The notes under the pieces: generated by a model
Database searches by the model: none
The model's input: the letters and a program-made list of their open reading frames with translations, nothing else
Told to the model about the DNA's origin: nothing
Shown: positions 7,842 to 15,004 of the stretch, one piece after another
Position numbering within the stretch: position 1 is the stretch's first letter
Layout: every line of letters starts with the position of its first letter
From: Lactobacillus iners DSM 13335
Lineage (GTDB): Bacteria > Bacillota > Bacilli > Lactobacillales > Lactobacillaceae
Assembly (NCBI RefSeq): GCF_000160875.1
Contig: NZ_GG700802.1
Coordinates: 44,357-108,356 of the forward strand
Direction of reading: 5' to 3'
DNA: 64,000 nt
Program-made: the position numbers and the translations under genes

Positions 7842-8097
7842 ATGAATAGTAAATAAATTCAAGAAAATGTTGTTAAAGCAGTTGAAAATTGTGGTTTAGC
7901 AATTTATAAAAATGCTCAAAAAATTATCAATATAAAACAGGGCGATTACTCAATATACCTACAACGGTAAAGATAAAGACGGGCTAAGGCTGTTTTAGAA
8001 GATTCATGGATATTTAAGTGGTTATTATTAACCAATTTCTACAAGCGAAAGTGATATGTTAGATATAAAGGCTCCAGTATTCAAAATAGTTTATTGA
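7842..8097 (+). pseudogene. Broken gene between modules (possible former immunity gene)
   Basis: After a good AAGGAG at 7826-7831, ATG 7842 opens MNSK then an immediate TAA. The same frame continues with coding-like IQENVVKAVENCGLAIYKNA then QKIIN until another stop near 7970. A shifted frame then gives PISTSESDMLDIKAPVFKIVY ending at 8097. At least one nonsense and one frameshift lesion are therefore present. Family not recognised. It starts right after repeat copy 1, as expected for another cassette. Confidence 0.5.
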
Positions 8098-8402
8098 AAA
8101 ACGAATTACAACAAGATATAATTTTTTATAGAAAAGAGTATTATGTTAAAGATTTGGAAAAGCCTATTAATAAATTTTTTAGTACATCGGTTACTACTAA
8201 AGGAGTAATAGGTGGTGTACCAAATCTAGCTATTAAAGTTCCTAAAGAAACTTTTGGTGCTTATATTGAGCTACTTAGTCATATTGATTATAAAAAGCAA
8301 CGAGAATTTTTAATTAATAGTGGATTTAATCTTGACAAAATATCAGACGATAGAGGACTATTAATTTATAAAGTTAGAGGTGAAAGCAATGAAACTAAGT
8401 AA
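8094..8402 (+). CDS. Orphan ADP-ribosyltransferase-like toxin domain, module 2
   Basis: 102 aa from TTG 8094; the frame is open back to 8055 (YVRYKGSSIQNSLL...), with no good start, so this is probably a displaced C-terminal domain. It shows the three ART signatures in order: FYR (candidate catalytic Arg, near residue 11), FFSTSVT (STS motif, about 28-34) and KKQREFL (Q-x-E, about 76-82), with ending LLIYKV typical of the fold. QxE rather than ExE suggests the class acting on non-arginine residues, as in C3-type toxins. The last 14 nt overlap the next gene. Expression and activity are inference. Confidence 0.55.
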   Translation: MKNELQQDIIFYRKEYYVKDLEKPINKFFSTSVTTKGVIGGVPNLAIKVPKETFGAYIELLSHIDYKKQREFLINSGFNLDKISDDRGLLIYKVRGESNETK

Positions 8403-8556
8403 AAAAGAAATAGAAGAAGCTTATCTTGCAAGATTAGAATCTGAAACACGTCAACCAGAAACTGAAGAACAACGAAAGTTAGCGAAAGAAAGAAGGGCGA
8501 AAGTAGATGCTATGGTAAAAGAGAACTTAAGAAAAAAAGGCATAGAAATTAACTAA
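8389..8556 (+). CDS. Small charged protein, putative immunity partner, module 2
   Basis: 55 aa from ATG 8389, overlapping the ART-like frame by 14 nt. Lys/Glu/Arg-rich and predicted helical throughout (KKEIEEAYLARLE, EEQRKLAKERRAK). AGAGGTGAAAG upstream is a plausible binding site. The stop merges with repeat copy 2. A very short helical protein could be an immunity or antitoxin fragment; I do not recognise a family. Confidence 0.5.
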   Translation: MKLSKKEIEEAYLARLESETRQPETEEQRKLAKERRAKVDAMVKENLRKKGIEIN

Positions 8557-8597
8557 CCGCCAACCTAAAGTAAGGCGGTTTTATTTTGCACAAAATT
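8548..8597 (+). repeat. Cassette terminator repeat, copy 2
   Basis: Differs from copy 1 at two positions only (10 and 38 of 50). CCGCC/GGCGG hairpin plus TTTTATTTT tail. The next toxin-tail frame opens 2 nt after it, so this is a module boundary. Confidence 0.9.
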
Positions 8598-8599
8598 AA

Positions 8600-8740
8600 A
8601 AAGAAAGATGGGAGAAAAATTCTGGTATTACACGAGTAAAATATAAAGGGAAGTCTTTAAAAGCTGAAATATATTGGTATGAAGCAAATGGAAATAGAAA
8701 AGAAATTAAAATTCAGAGGTTTTTAAAAGATGAAAGTTAG
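8600..8740 (+). pseudogene. Toxin C-terminal fragment, module 3
   Basis: Open frame of 46 codons without a start, directly behind repeat copy 2. It encodes GITRVKYKGKSLKAEIYWYE then ANGNRKEIKIQRFLKDES and stop. The ending (KGKS.KAEI.WYE...IKI.RF) resembles the last part of polymorphic-toxin tails that I recall from Firmicutes, but I cannot name the fold. The catalytic N-terminal part is missing, so this piece is not functional alone. It overlaps the following gene by 11 nt, as toxin and immunity genes often do. Confidence 0.4.
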
Positions 8741-8888
8741 GTATCTAGGAAATACTGAAGGAATTTCCTTAACAAAAAATAAAATATATGAAACTTTAGA
8801 TTATGAAGAGGGTTTCCTTAGAGTGATCGATGATACTGGAGAAGATTATTTATATGATTTTGAAAAGTTTCAAGTTATAGAAGAATAA
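8730..8888 (+). CDS. Small SH3-like putative immunity protein, module 3
   Basis: 52 aa from ATG 8730, overlapping the end of the toxin fragment. Sequence MKVRYLGNTEGISLTKNKIY ... RVIDDTGEDYLY matches a widespread small Firmicute family (KY.G....LT.GK.YE......RVIDD.GEDYLY), predicted all-beta. Role in immunity is inferred from position. Intact although its toxin partner is truncated. Confidence 0.55.
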   Translation: MKVRYLGNTEGISLTKNKIYETLDYEEGFLRVIDDTGEDYLYDFEKFQVIEE

Positions 8889-8914
8889 TTAACTAACCAC
8901 TAACTGAGAGTAAG
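8888..8914 (+). repeat. Degenerate third copy of the cassette repeat
   Basis: ATTAACTAACC then AGTAAG match copies 1 and 2, but the hairpin arms have decayed. It lies at the same position relative to the module 3 immunity-like stop codon. Confidence 0.55.
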
Positions 8915-8940
8915 TCACAAGAGGCCATTAATTTTTATGA

Positions 8941-8963
8941 AAAGATATCTGATCTTCTTTTTT
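8941..8963 (+). terminator. Terminator at the right end of the cassette region
   Basis: AAGAT and ATCTT arms with a T-rich tail, upstream of the ECF operon. A -10 like TATAAT (8979-8984) for the ECF operon follows. Confidence 0.5.
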
Positions 8964-9010
8964 ATTTAAGGTAAAATATATAATGTGAATAATTTTTGTG
9001 GAGGACAATT

Positions 9011-9619
9011 ATGGAAAATTCCAAGTTGAAAGTAAAAGATCTCGTTAATATTGGTGTCTTTGTAGTTATTTATTTTCTTATTCTAGGTATATCAAGTATG
9101 ACCTTTGTCTTTTTAGGTATGACTATGGTTAAATCGACTTTGGCATTGCTTTGTTTTGCTTTAGCACCATTTGTTACCGGTATAATTTTAGGTACGCCAG
9201 TTATTTTATTGATGGCTAAATTACAAAAACCATGGGGATTTTTTACCTTTGGAATTTTATCACCAATTCTTTTATGGCTTAGTGGGCATAATAGTTTTAT
9301 TCCTGCTATAGGTGGTATATTGCTAGCTGCTATTGCTGAATTTGTTTTATATTTAGGTAAATATAAGTCTTTTAAGGCGATGCTGATAGCATATGCTTGT
9401 TATAATATTTGGACGATGTTACCCTTAGCTGATATCTTATTTGTTAGAGCAAAAAGGGTAAAAATGATCCAAAAAATGGGTTTGGCGTTAGTAAATAATG
9501 TATTTACTACACCTAATGTCTTATTAATTCTAATGTTTGCTTTAGTTGGTGGGTTGTTAGGTGCTTTGTTAGGCAAGAAAATGCTAAAAAAGTATTTTAC
9601 TAAAGCTGGTATTTTATAA
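9011..9619 (+). CDS. ECF transporter S component, MptD/Trep_Strep family
   Basis: 202-aa integral membrane protein with about five to six hydrophobic helices; it should be the substrate-binding subunit of an energy-coupling factor importer. Sequence character (FLGMTMVKSTLALLCFALAP, PWGFFTFGILSP) fits the MptD/Trep_Strep group, whose substrate is not established. ATG 9011 follows GTGGAGGAC; the frame is open to TTG 8996. Followed at once by its own T and A subunits, so this is a group I (dedicated) ECF system. Confidence 0.8.
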   Translation: MENSKLKVKDLVNIGVFVVIYFLILGISSMTFVFLGMTMVKSTLALLCFALAPFVTGIILGTPVILLMAKLQKPWGFFTFGILSPILLWLSGHNSFIPAIGGILLAAIAEFVLYLGKYKSFKAMLIAYACYNIWTMLPLADILFVRAKRVKMIQKMGLALVNNVFTTPNVLLILMFALVGGLLGALLGKKMLKKYFTKAGIL

Positions 9620-10308
9620 TGCAGTTTATCCATGATGATAATCGTCATAATTTACATCCCTTGACTAAATTCTTTGCTGTAATTTGTTTGAGCTTTACGC
9701 CATTTTATCGTGTAAGTGCGTTATATTGCTGGGTTGTTGTTGCAACAATTGCCATTTTATTTGCTTTGCAATTTAATTATAGGGATGCTATTAAGGCAGT
9801 AATATATTTTGGATTTTTATCTTTGTTGCCATCTGATATGAATTTTAGACATATTGGCCTAATTCATGTGTTATTTAGCCTTATATTAATTATTAAGGCT
9901 TTTTATTTACCATGTTTATCTGCCAAATTATTGATTAAAACAACGGATGTAGGTTCATTATTATCAGCTTTATCACAAATCAATGTTCCACGAACTATCA
10001 GAATTCCAATTGCAGTTATTTTTCGTTTCTTTCCATCCTTTAAGCAAGAATATCAAAATATGCATTTAGCTATGAAGGTTAAAAATATTACTTGGCGTAC
10101 ACCAATAAAATATATTACATATATGTGGATACCATTGCTGATTCTATCTTCAAATATTGCTGATGATATTGCTAAAGTAGCTGAAACAAAATGCATCTAT
10201 AATCCAATCAAACGAACGCATTATTTTTCGATCAAATTTGGTTTAATGGATATCTTATACTTGTTGAGTTTATTGTTGCTGGTGACAAAGGGGTGTAAGT
10301 TATGTTAA
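9619..10308 (+). CDS. ECF transporter T component (EcfT-like)
   Basis: Transmembrane coupling subunit linking the S protein to the ATPases. Four or more hydrophobic helices, then the cytoplasmic region IADDIAKVAETKCIYNPIKR corresponding to the family A-E-T-R-G..P.R coupling motif, here with Lys-Cys in place of Arg-Gly. 229 aa. ATG 9619 shares one base with the stop of the S gene; the end overlaps the ATPase gene by 7 nt. Confidence 0.85.
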   Translation: MQFIHDDNRHNLHPLTKFFAVICLSFTPFYRVSALYCWVVVATIAILFALQFNYRDAIKAVIYFGFLSLLPSDMNFRHIGLIHVLFSLILIIKAFYLPCLSAKLLIKTTDVGSLLSALSQINVPRTIRIPIAVIFRFFPSFKQEYQNMHLAMKVKNITWRTPIKYITYMWIPLLILSSNIADDIAKVAETKCIYNPIKRTHYFSIKFGLMDILYLLSLLLLVTKGCKLC

Positions 10309-11678
10309 CAATAAGAAATGCCTATTTATCATATCCAGATCGAAAAATAGTATTAAAAAATTTGAATTTGAATATTAAAACTGGTGAATGTGTAGTTTTG
10401 ACGGGTATCAGTGGTTCAGGTAAATCTAGTATTTTGAATCTGATTAATGGACTGGCAACTAGATATGATAATTGTAAAATTAGTGGTGAATTTTTATTTC
10501 AGCATCACGATATAGTTAAATTAGAATTGTATCAAATAGCTCAGCTCATTGCTAGTGTTTTTCAAAATCCAAAAACTTCATTTTTTAATGTTAATACGAC
10601 AATGGAGTTGCTATTTTTTTTAGAAAATAATGGTGTTCCTAGACAAGAAATGCAAAAAAGATTATCTGATTTATTAAATTTATTTCCTATTGCCAATTTA
10701 TTAAATCGCAATATTTTTGAATTGTCGGGTGGCGAAAGGCAAATCTTATCCATTGCTACAGCTTATATTTCGGGAGTTCAATGCGTTTTATTGGATGAAC
10801 CATCAGCTAATTTGGATAGTAAGTATATTAAAATAGTTGCTAAAATGTTAGCTATCTTGAAAAAAAGAGGAGTTACTTTGTTAGTAGCAGAACATCGTTT
10901 ATATTATTTAATGGATGTTGCTGATAGAGTGTTGGTTGTTGCTAATGGTACCATTAGTCAAGAATATTCTATTTCTAAATTTAAGCAATTAAGTGAAAAA
11001 AAGTTATATGCTATGGGACTTAGAACTAGGCAAGAGGTACAATTAAAGTCTTTTTCTCCGATGACTAGTGGCGAATTTTATATTAAATCTTTATATAAAA
11101 AGTTAATTAATCATCAAATTTTAAAGATAAGAGATTTATCGTTAAAAAAAGGTAATATTTATGGAGTAGTAGGTTTGAATGGCTCAGGTAAAACCAGTTT
11201 AATTAAAGCTTTACTTGGTGTAGATAAAAAATGCCAAGTTGCTATTTACTTAGACGATAAGTTATTATCAACTAGACAACGAATTAAGCTTTCTTCATGG
11301 GTTATGCAAGATGTTAATAATCAATTATTTACTGATAGTGTTATGGCTGAAATAAAATTAGGAATTGGAAATATTTCTGTAGATAAAATAAATCAAGTGA
11401 TTAAAAAATTAAAGTTGTCTTCATTGCTAGATCGTCATCCATTAAGCTTATCTGTTGGTCAAAAACAGCGAGTGGCAATTGCTTCAACTATTTTAAGTCA
11501 AAAGACATTATTATATTTTGATGAGCCAACTAGTGGAATGGATTATCTGAATATGATTGCTATTTCCAAATTGCTTAGAGATAGTAGTACCAACAATAAT
11601 ATTATTATTATCGTTTCACATGATGTAGAATTTTTGAATCAAACTGTCGATCATGTGATTAAATTGTCAAGCAACTGA
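10302..11678 (+). CDS. ECF transporter ATP-binding protein, two fused ATPase domains
   Basis: Two ABC ATPase domains in one 458-aa chain, energising the ECF importer. Domain 1: Walker A GISGSGKSS (~residue 36), signature LSGGERQ, Walker B CVLLDEPSANLD. Domain 2: Walker A GLNGSGKTS (~292), signature LSVGQKQR, Walker B LLYFDEPTSG. The fused A1-A2 form is typical of dedicated ECF systems. The second signature has Val for the usual Gly, which is tolerated in some ABC proteins. Confidence 0.9.
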   Translation: MLTIRNAYLSYPDRKIVLKNLNLNIKTGECVVLTGISGSGKSSILNLINGLATRYDNCKISGEFLFQHHDIVKLELYQIAQLIASVFQNPKTSFFNVNTTMELLFFLENNGVPRQEMQKRLSDLLNLFPIANLLNRNIFELSGGERQILSIATAYISGVQCVLLDEPSANLDSKYIKIVAKMLAILKKRGVTLLVAEHRLYYLMDVADRVLVVANGTISQEYSISKFKQLSEKKLYAMGLRTRQEVQLKSFSPMTSGEFYIKSLYKKLINHQILKIRDLSLKKGNIYGVVGLNGSGKTSLIKALLGVDKKCQVAIYLDDKLLSTRQRIKLSSWVMQDVNNQLFTDSVMAEIKLGIGNISVDKINQVIKKLKLSSLLDRHPLSLSVGQKQRVAIASTILSQKTLLYFDEPTSGMDYLNMIAISKLLRDSSTNNNIIIIVSHDVEFLNQTVDHVIKLSSN

Positions 11679-11735
11679 TAAGTCGCTTTGCATGTTAAAA
11701 TAAATTATAAAGTAAATTTTACAAGGAGAAAAAGT

Positions 11736-13355
11736 ATGACACCATGGTGGAAAAAAGCAGTAATTTATCAAATTTATCCTAAATCATTTCAAGATAGCAA
11801 TGGTGATGGTATTGGAGATTTACCTGGAATTATTACTCGGTTAGATTATTTAGCTAAGTTAGGAATTGATGCTATTTGGTTATCTCCAGTATATCAATCC
11901 CCAGGCATAGATAATGGTTATGATATATCAGATTATCAAGCAATCGATCCCCAATATGGAACTATGGATGACATGGATAATTTGATTTTGGAAGCTAAAA
12001 AAAGAAATATTAAAATTATTATGGATCTAGTTGTAAATCACACTTCAGATCAGCATGCGTGGTTTGTAGAGGCTAGAAAAAATAAAGAAAATCAATACCG
12101 AGATTATTATATTTGGCGTGATCCTGTAGATGGACATGAACCAAATGGTTTGCAATCTGCATTTTCTGGTTCTGCATGGCAATATGATGAAACTACCAAA
12201 CAATATTATTTACACTTTTTCGCCAAGCAACAACCTGATTTAAATTGGTCTAATAGTATTGTCCGTGATAAAATTTATCAAATGATGAACTATTGGATTG
12301 ACAAGGGCATTGGTGGTTTTAGAATGGATGTCATTGAGCTAATAGGTAAAGATCCAGATAAAATGGTTCGTGAAAATGGAAAAATGCTACATCCCTATTT
12401 ACAGGAAATGAATCAAAAAACTTTTGGTCAATCAGATTTGTTGACAGTTGGTGAAACTTGGAATGCTACTCCTAAAATTGCTGAGGATTATTCCGATCCA
12501 GCAAGGCATGAATTATCAATGGTTTTTCAATTTGAAAATCAAACATTAGATCAAAAAGATGGTTGTAGCAAGTGGGACTTAAAACCTATTGATTTAGTCG
12601 AATTAAAAAAGATATTGGTTAAATGGCAGACTGAACTCGATTTCAAACATGCTTGGAATAGCTTGTTTTGGGAAAATCATGATATTCCGAGAGTTATTTC
12701 TCGCTGGGGTAATGATCAAAAATATCGGGTAGTTTGTGCTAAGATGTTTGCTATCGTTTTACATTTGATGCATGGTACACCATATATTTTTAATGGAGAA
12801 GAAATTGGTATGACCAATTCCCCAGTTAAAAATATTAATGAAGTGGAAGATATTGAAAGTATCAATATGTATAATGAACGCTTAGATGCTGGTTATGATA
12901 AGGATGAATTGTTGCATGCCATAAATGTTAAGGGGCGTGATAATGCAAGAACGCCAATGCAGTGGTCTGATGCATTGAATGCTGGATTTACGAGTGGTAA
13001 GCCATGGTTGCGTGTAAATTCTAATTATACTGATATTAATGTTAAACAATGTTTGGCAGATCCTGATTCCATTTTTTATACATATCAAAAGTTGATTGAA
13101 TTGCGTCATCATAATCAAATAGTTGTAGATGGTGATTTTCAATTAATAGAGGAAACGGATGCACAGATTTTAGCATATTATCGTATTTTAGGAGATCAAA
13201 AGTGGCTTGTGGTCGCTAATCTCACTGATAAAGAAAAGCCATTCAATTGTCACGAACAATATCAAAAAGTTTTAGTTGAAAATTATACGACCCCAAGTAA
13301 TTTACAAAATATTATTTTAAAACCATATCAAGCATTTGTAGTAACGATTGCATAA
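11736..13355 (+). CDS. dexB: Glucan 1,6-alpha-glucosidase (GH13_31, DexB-like)
   Basis: 539-aa cytosolic retaining glucosidase that releases glucose from isomalto-oligosaccharides. (beta/alpha)8 motifs: DLVVNHTS, nucleophile Asp198 in GFRMDVIEL, acid/base Glu240 in GETW, and Asp316 in ENHDIPR. Val just after the nucleophile is linked to alpha-1,6 preference in this subfamily. PMLHPYL-type (KMLHPYLQEMN) and GRDNARTPMQW segments favour DexB over trehalose-6-phosphate hydrolase. ATG 11736 follows AAGGAG; the earlier frame (11688) lacks a site. An oligo-1,6-glucosidase (malL) name would also be defensible. Confidence 0.85.
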   Translation: MTPWWKKAVIYQIYPKSFQDSNGDGIGDLPGIITRLDYLAKLGIDAIWLSPVYQSPGIDNGYDISDYQAIDPQYGTMDDMDNLILEAKKRNIKIIMDLVVNHTSDQHAWFVEARKNKENQYRDYYIWRDPVDGHEPNGLQSAFSGSAWQYDETTKQYYLHFFAKQQPDLNWSNSIVRDKIYQMMNYWIDKGIGGFRMDVIELIGKDPDKMVRENGKMLHPYLQEMNQKTFGQSDLLTVGETWNATPKIAEDYSDPARHELSMVFQFENQTLDQKDGCSKWDLKPIDLVELKKILVKWQTELDFKHAWNSLFWENHDIPRVISRWGNDQKYRVVCAKMFAIVLHLMHGTPYIFNGEEIGMTNSPVKNINEVEDIESINMYNERLDAGYDKDELLHAINVKGRDNARTPMQWSDALNAGFTSGKPWLRVNSNYTDINVKQCLADPDSIFYTYQKLIELRHHNQIVVDGDFQLIEETDAQILAYYRILGDQKWLVVANLTDKEKPFNCHEQYQKVLVENYTTPSNLQNIILKPYQAFVVTIA

Positions 13356-13356
13356 G

Positions 13357-13387
13357 AAAAGCGAAATTATTAAATTTCGCTTTTTTA
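13357..13387. terminator. Bidirectional terminator between dexB and the hydrolase gene
   Basis: AAAGCGAAATT / AATTTCGCTTT stem flanked by A run and T run; can serve both convergent genes. Confidence 0.85.
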
Positions 13388-13393
13388 TTTTTA

Positions 13394-14611
13394 TTAAATT
13401 TGACGATATATGTAAAAGCCACCCATGCTTGTATAACATCCTTCAATGTTAGATGCAGGTTCTTCTAAAACACCACTGTGTGAGTCATCGCGGTCAGTAC
13501 AGTGAATAATAGTATATGGTGAAGTGTACAAGACTACATGTCCTGCAGCTCCTCCACTAAGACCTTTAGTTCCGAAAATTACAACATCCCCCTTTTGATT
13601 AGGGATTCTGGTAGAATGTGCGACTTCTGTAAAATTGTTTTTTAATAACCAATTGTGCATAGAATCGGTATTTGGTATATATCCTAATGAAGATGCACCA
13701 CCAGCTCTCAATGCAGCATAAACAGCACCAGAACAATCTGCAGTACCATCAGAACCATCACGCTTACCAAACATGGAGTATTGCACACCATTGTTTTTGA
13801 GTTGACGCATAAATGAAATAGCAGAATCAATATTTACTGGTCCATTGTTTAGACCCATATCATAAATTGACATATTGTTGTGTTTAGGGATGTAAACATG
13901 TTTAGGAATATAAATATTAGTTAAATTCTGTACAGGATTATATGTTGATTTTGCTTTAGATATAGTCTTCGCTTTTTCAACAGTTTTAGGAGCTTGCGTA
14001 ACACGTGAAATATTCTTAACAAGTTGTGGCTGATCAGTTAATTTTGATGAAATCCACTGTGCACCACCTAAATTAAACCAGGTATACCCATCATTGCCAT
14101 GTTCGATTTTAAAATATTTCCAAGATGTATTAGGATTTAAATGCTTGACATATCTGCCGTTAACGGGAGCTGTATATACATTTACACCAGTTGCTGCCTT
14201 AATCTTAACTACATTAGCAGTAGGCAAAGTCGTTTTTGCGTGCACATTATTGTTAGTATTAGTAGTTGGTTTTTTAGGAGCTTGTGTAGTAGATTTTTTA
14301 TCAGTATATTGTTCAGGAACCCATTGATTCTCATTTCCAATTCTGTATAAAGTTCCTTGATTAGAAACTAACTTTTCCCATACTTTCCAATTAGTGCCAT
14401 TAGCAACATATTGATTTTGATACTTAAATTTACTATTAAGTAAGTTTACTTTGCCTCGGCCATTGTAAACTATACGTAGTGTTGATCCATTCATTGAGGT
14501 TCTAGTATCTGCTTTAGATTGTTGTACATTTAACAAGCTTTCACCACATAATGTTGCAACTGAAAGTATCAATCCTTTTGATAAATTACGAACAAATTTT
14601 CTCTTTTTCAT
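13394..14611 (-). CDS. Secreted peptidoglycan hydrolase (NlpC/P60-superfamily amidase/endopeptidase) with SH3-like wall-binding repeats
   Basis: 405 aa. A signal peptide (KKRKFVRNLSKGLILSVATL, cleavage near the SKA-DT site) is followed by two SH3/SLAP-like repeats (about residues 40-105 and 135-195, ending NENQWVPEQY and GGAQWISSKL). A Lys/Thr/Pro linker leads to a C-terminal catalytic domain with DCSGAVYAAL (Cys), GDVVIFG and GHVVLY (His), as in the phage-type PF05382/NlpC-P60 fold. It should cut cell-wall peptide stems outside the cell. Monocistronic. Confidence 0.85.
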   Translation of the reverse strand: MKKRKFVRNLSKGLILSVATLCGESLLNVQQSKADTRTSMNGSTLRIVYNGRGKVNLLNSKFKYQNQYVANGTNWKVWEKLVSNQGTLYRIGNENQWVPEQYTDKKSTTQAPKKPTTNTNNNVHAKTTLPTANVVKIKAATGVNVYTAPVNGRYVKHLNPNTSWKYFKIEHGNDGYTWFNLGGAQWISSKLTDQPQLVKNISRVTQAPKTVEKAKTISKAKSTYNPVQNLTNIYIPKHVYIPKHNNMSIYDMGLNNGPVNIDSAISFMRQLKNNGVQYSMFGKRDGSDGTADCSGAVYAALRAGGASSLGYIPNTDSMHNWLLKNNFTEVAHSTRIPNQKGDVVIFGTKGLSGGAAGHVVLYTSPYTIIHCTDRDDSHSGVLEEPASNIEGCYTSMGGFYIYRQI

Positions 14612-14697
14612 TGGTATCTTCCTTTTTGAATAAACTACTACAATTACTGTTATTATACCACTTCAGGGGATAAAAATATATTTTATTAAAAATATAT

Positions 14698-14726
14698 TTG
14701 ACTTATGATTTAGATAGTCATATACT
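14698..14726 (+). promoter_or_regulatory. Promoter of the trp transporter leader
   Basis: TTGACT (14698-14703), 17-nt spacer, TATACT (14721-14726): near consensus sigma-A. The transcript would begin near 14733 and carry the leader ORF at 14763 and about 270 nt of untranslated RNA before trpX. Confidence 0.75.
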
Positions 14727-14762
14727 ATTTAAAAATACTTAATTATGGAGGAAGAGTTAATA

Positions 14763-14819
14763 ATGTATTATTTAAGTAATTGTGTTAATCATTTAAATAA
14801 TCGTTGGCAAAGCCGGTAA
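14763..14819 (+). CDS. Putative 18-aa regulatory leader peptide of the tryptophan transporter operon
   Basis: ATG 14763 after GGAGG (14747-14751) encodes MYYLSNCVNHLNNRWQSR and TAA. The single Trp codon (UGG) is four codons from the stop. Downstream bases 14818-14823 (AATCTG, over the stop) can pair with CAGATT at 14857-14862, and GGTTGC/GCAACC forms another hairpin; two intrinsic terminators follow before trpX. This is the layout of a ribosome-mediated attenuator. No T-box sequence is present. Function is inference from architecture; the peptide family is not one I know. Confidence 0.55.
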   Translation: MYYLSNCVNHLNNRWQSR

Positions 14820-14895
14820 TCTGGTTGCTTCGGTTTTCGGATGCAACCTGAGTTTTCAGATTGTATCTGTGCCGGTTAGCTTTTTGAATTGTCTA

Positions 14896-14931
14896 GTCTG
14901 CATGGATTTGTATAACATGCAGGCTTTTTTT
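14896..14931 (+). terminator. Leader terminator 1 (candidate attenuator)
   Basis: GTCTGCATG pairs with CATGCAGGC (one G-U) around a 10-nt loop, followed by seven T. It lies between the leader ORF and trpX. Confidence 0.8.
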
Positions 14932-14947
14932 ATTTCATTGTTGTAGA

Positions 14948-14980
14948 GGAAAGTACTGTATTGATGTACTTTCCTTTTTT
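14948..14980 (+). terminator. Leader terminator 2
   Basis: GGAAAGTAC / GTACTTTCC perfect 9-bp stem followed by six T, 25 nt before the trpX start. Confidence 0.8.
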
Positions 14981-15004
14981 GATTATTGTTTAAGAGGAAG
15001 AGTT

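Noticed and set aside
6296..8965. tmRNA 3' end as an att site of an intact integrative element
   Set aside because: ssrA is a known integration target, but I see no integrase and no second copy of the tmRNA 3' sequence (TTCAAATCCCCTCATCTCC) in the window. At most it is a decayed remnant.
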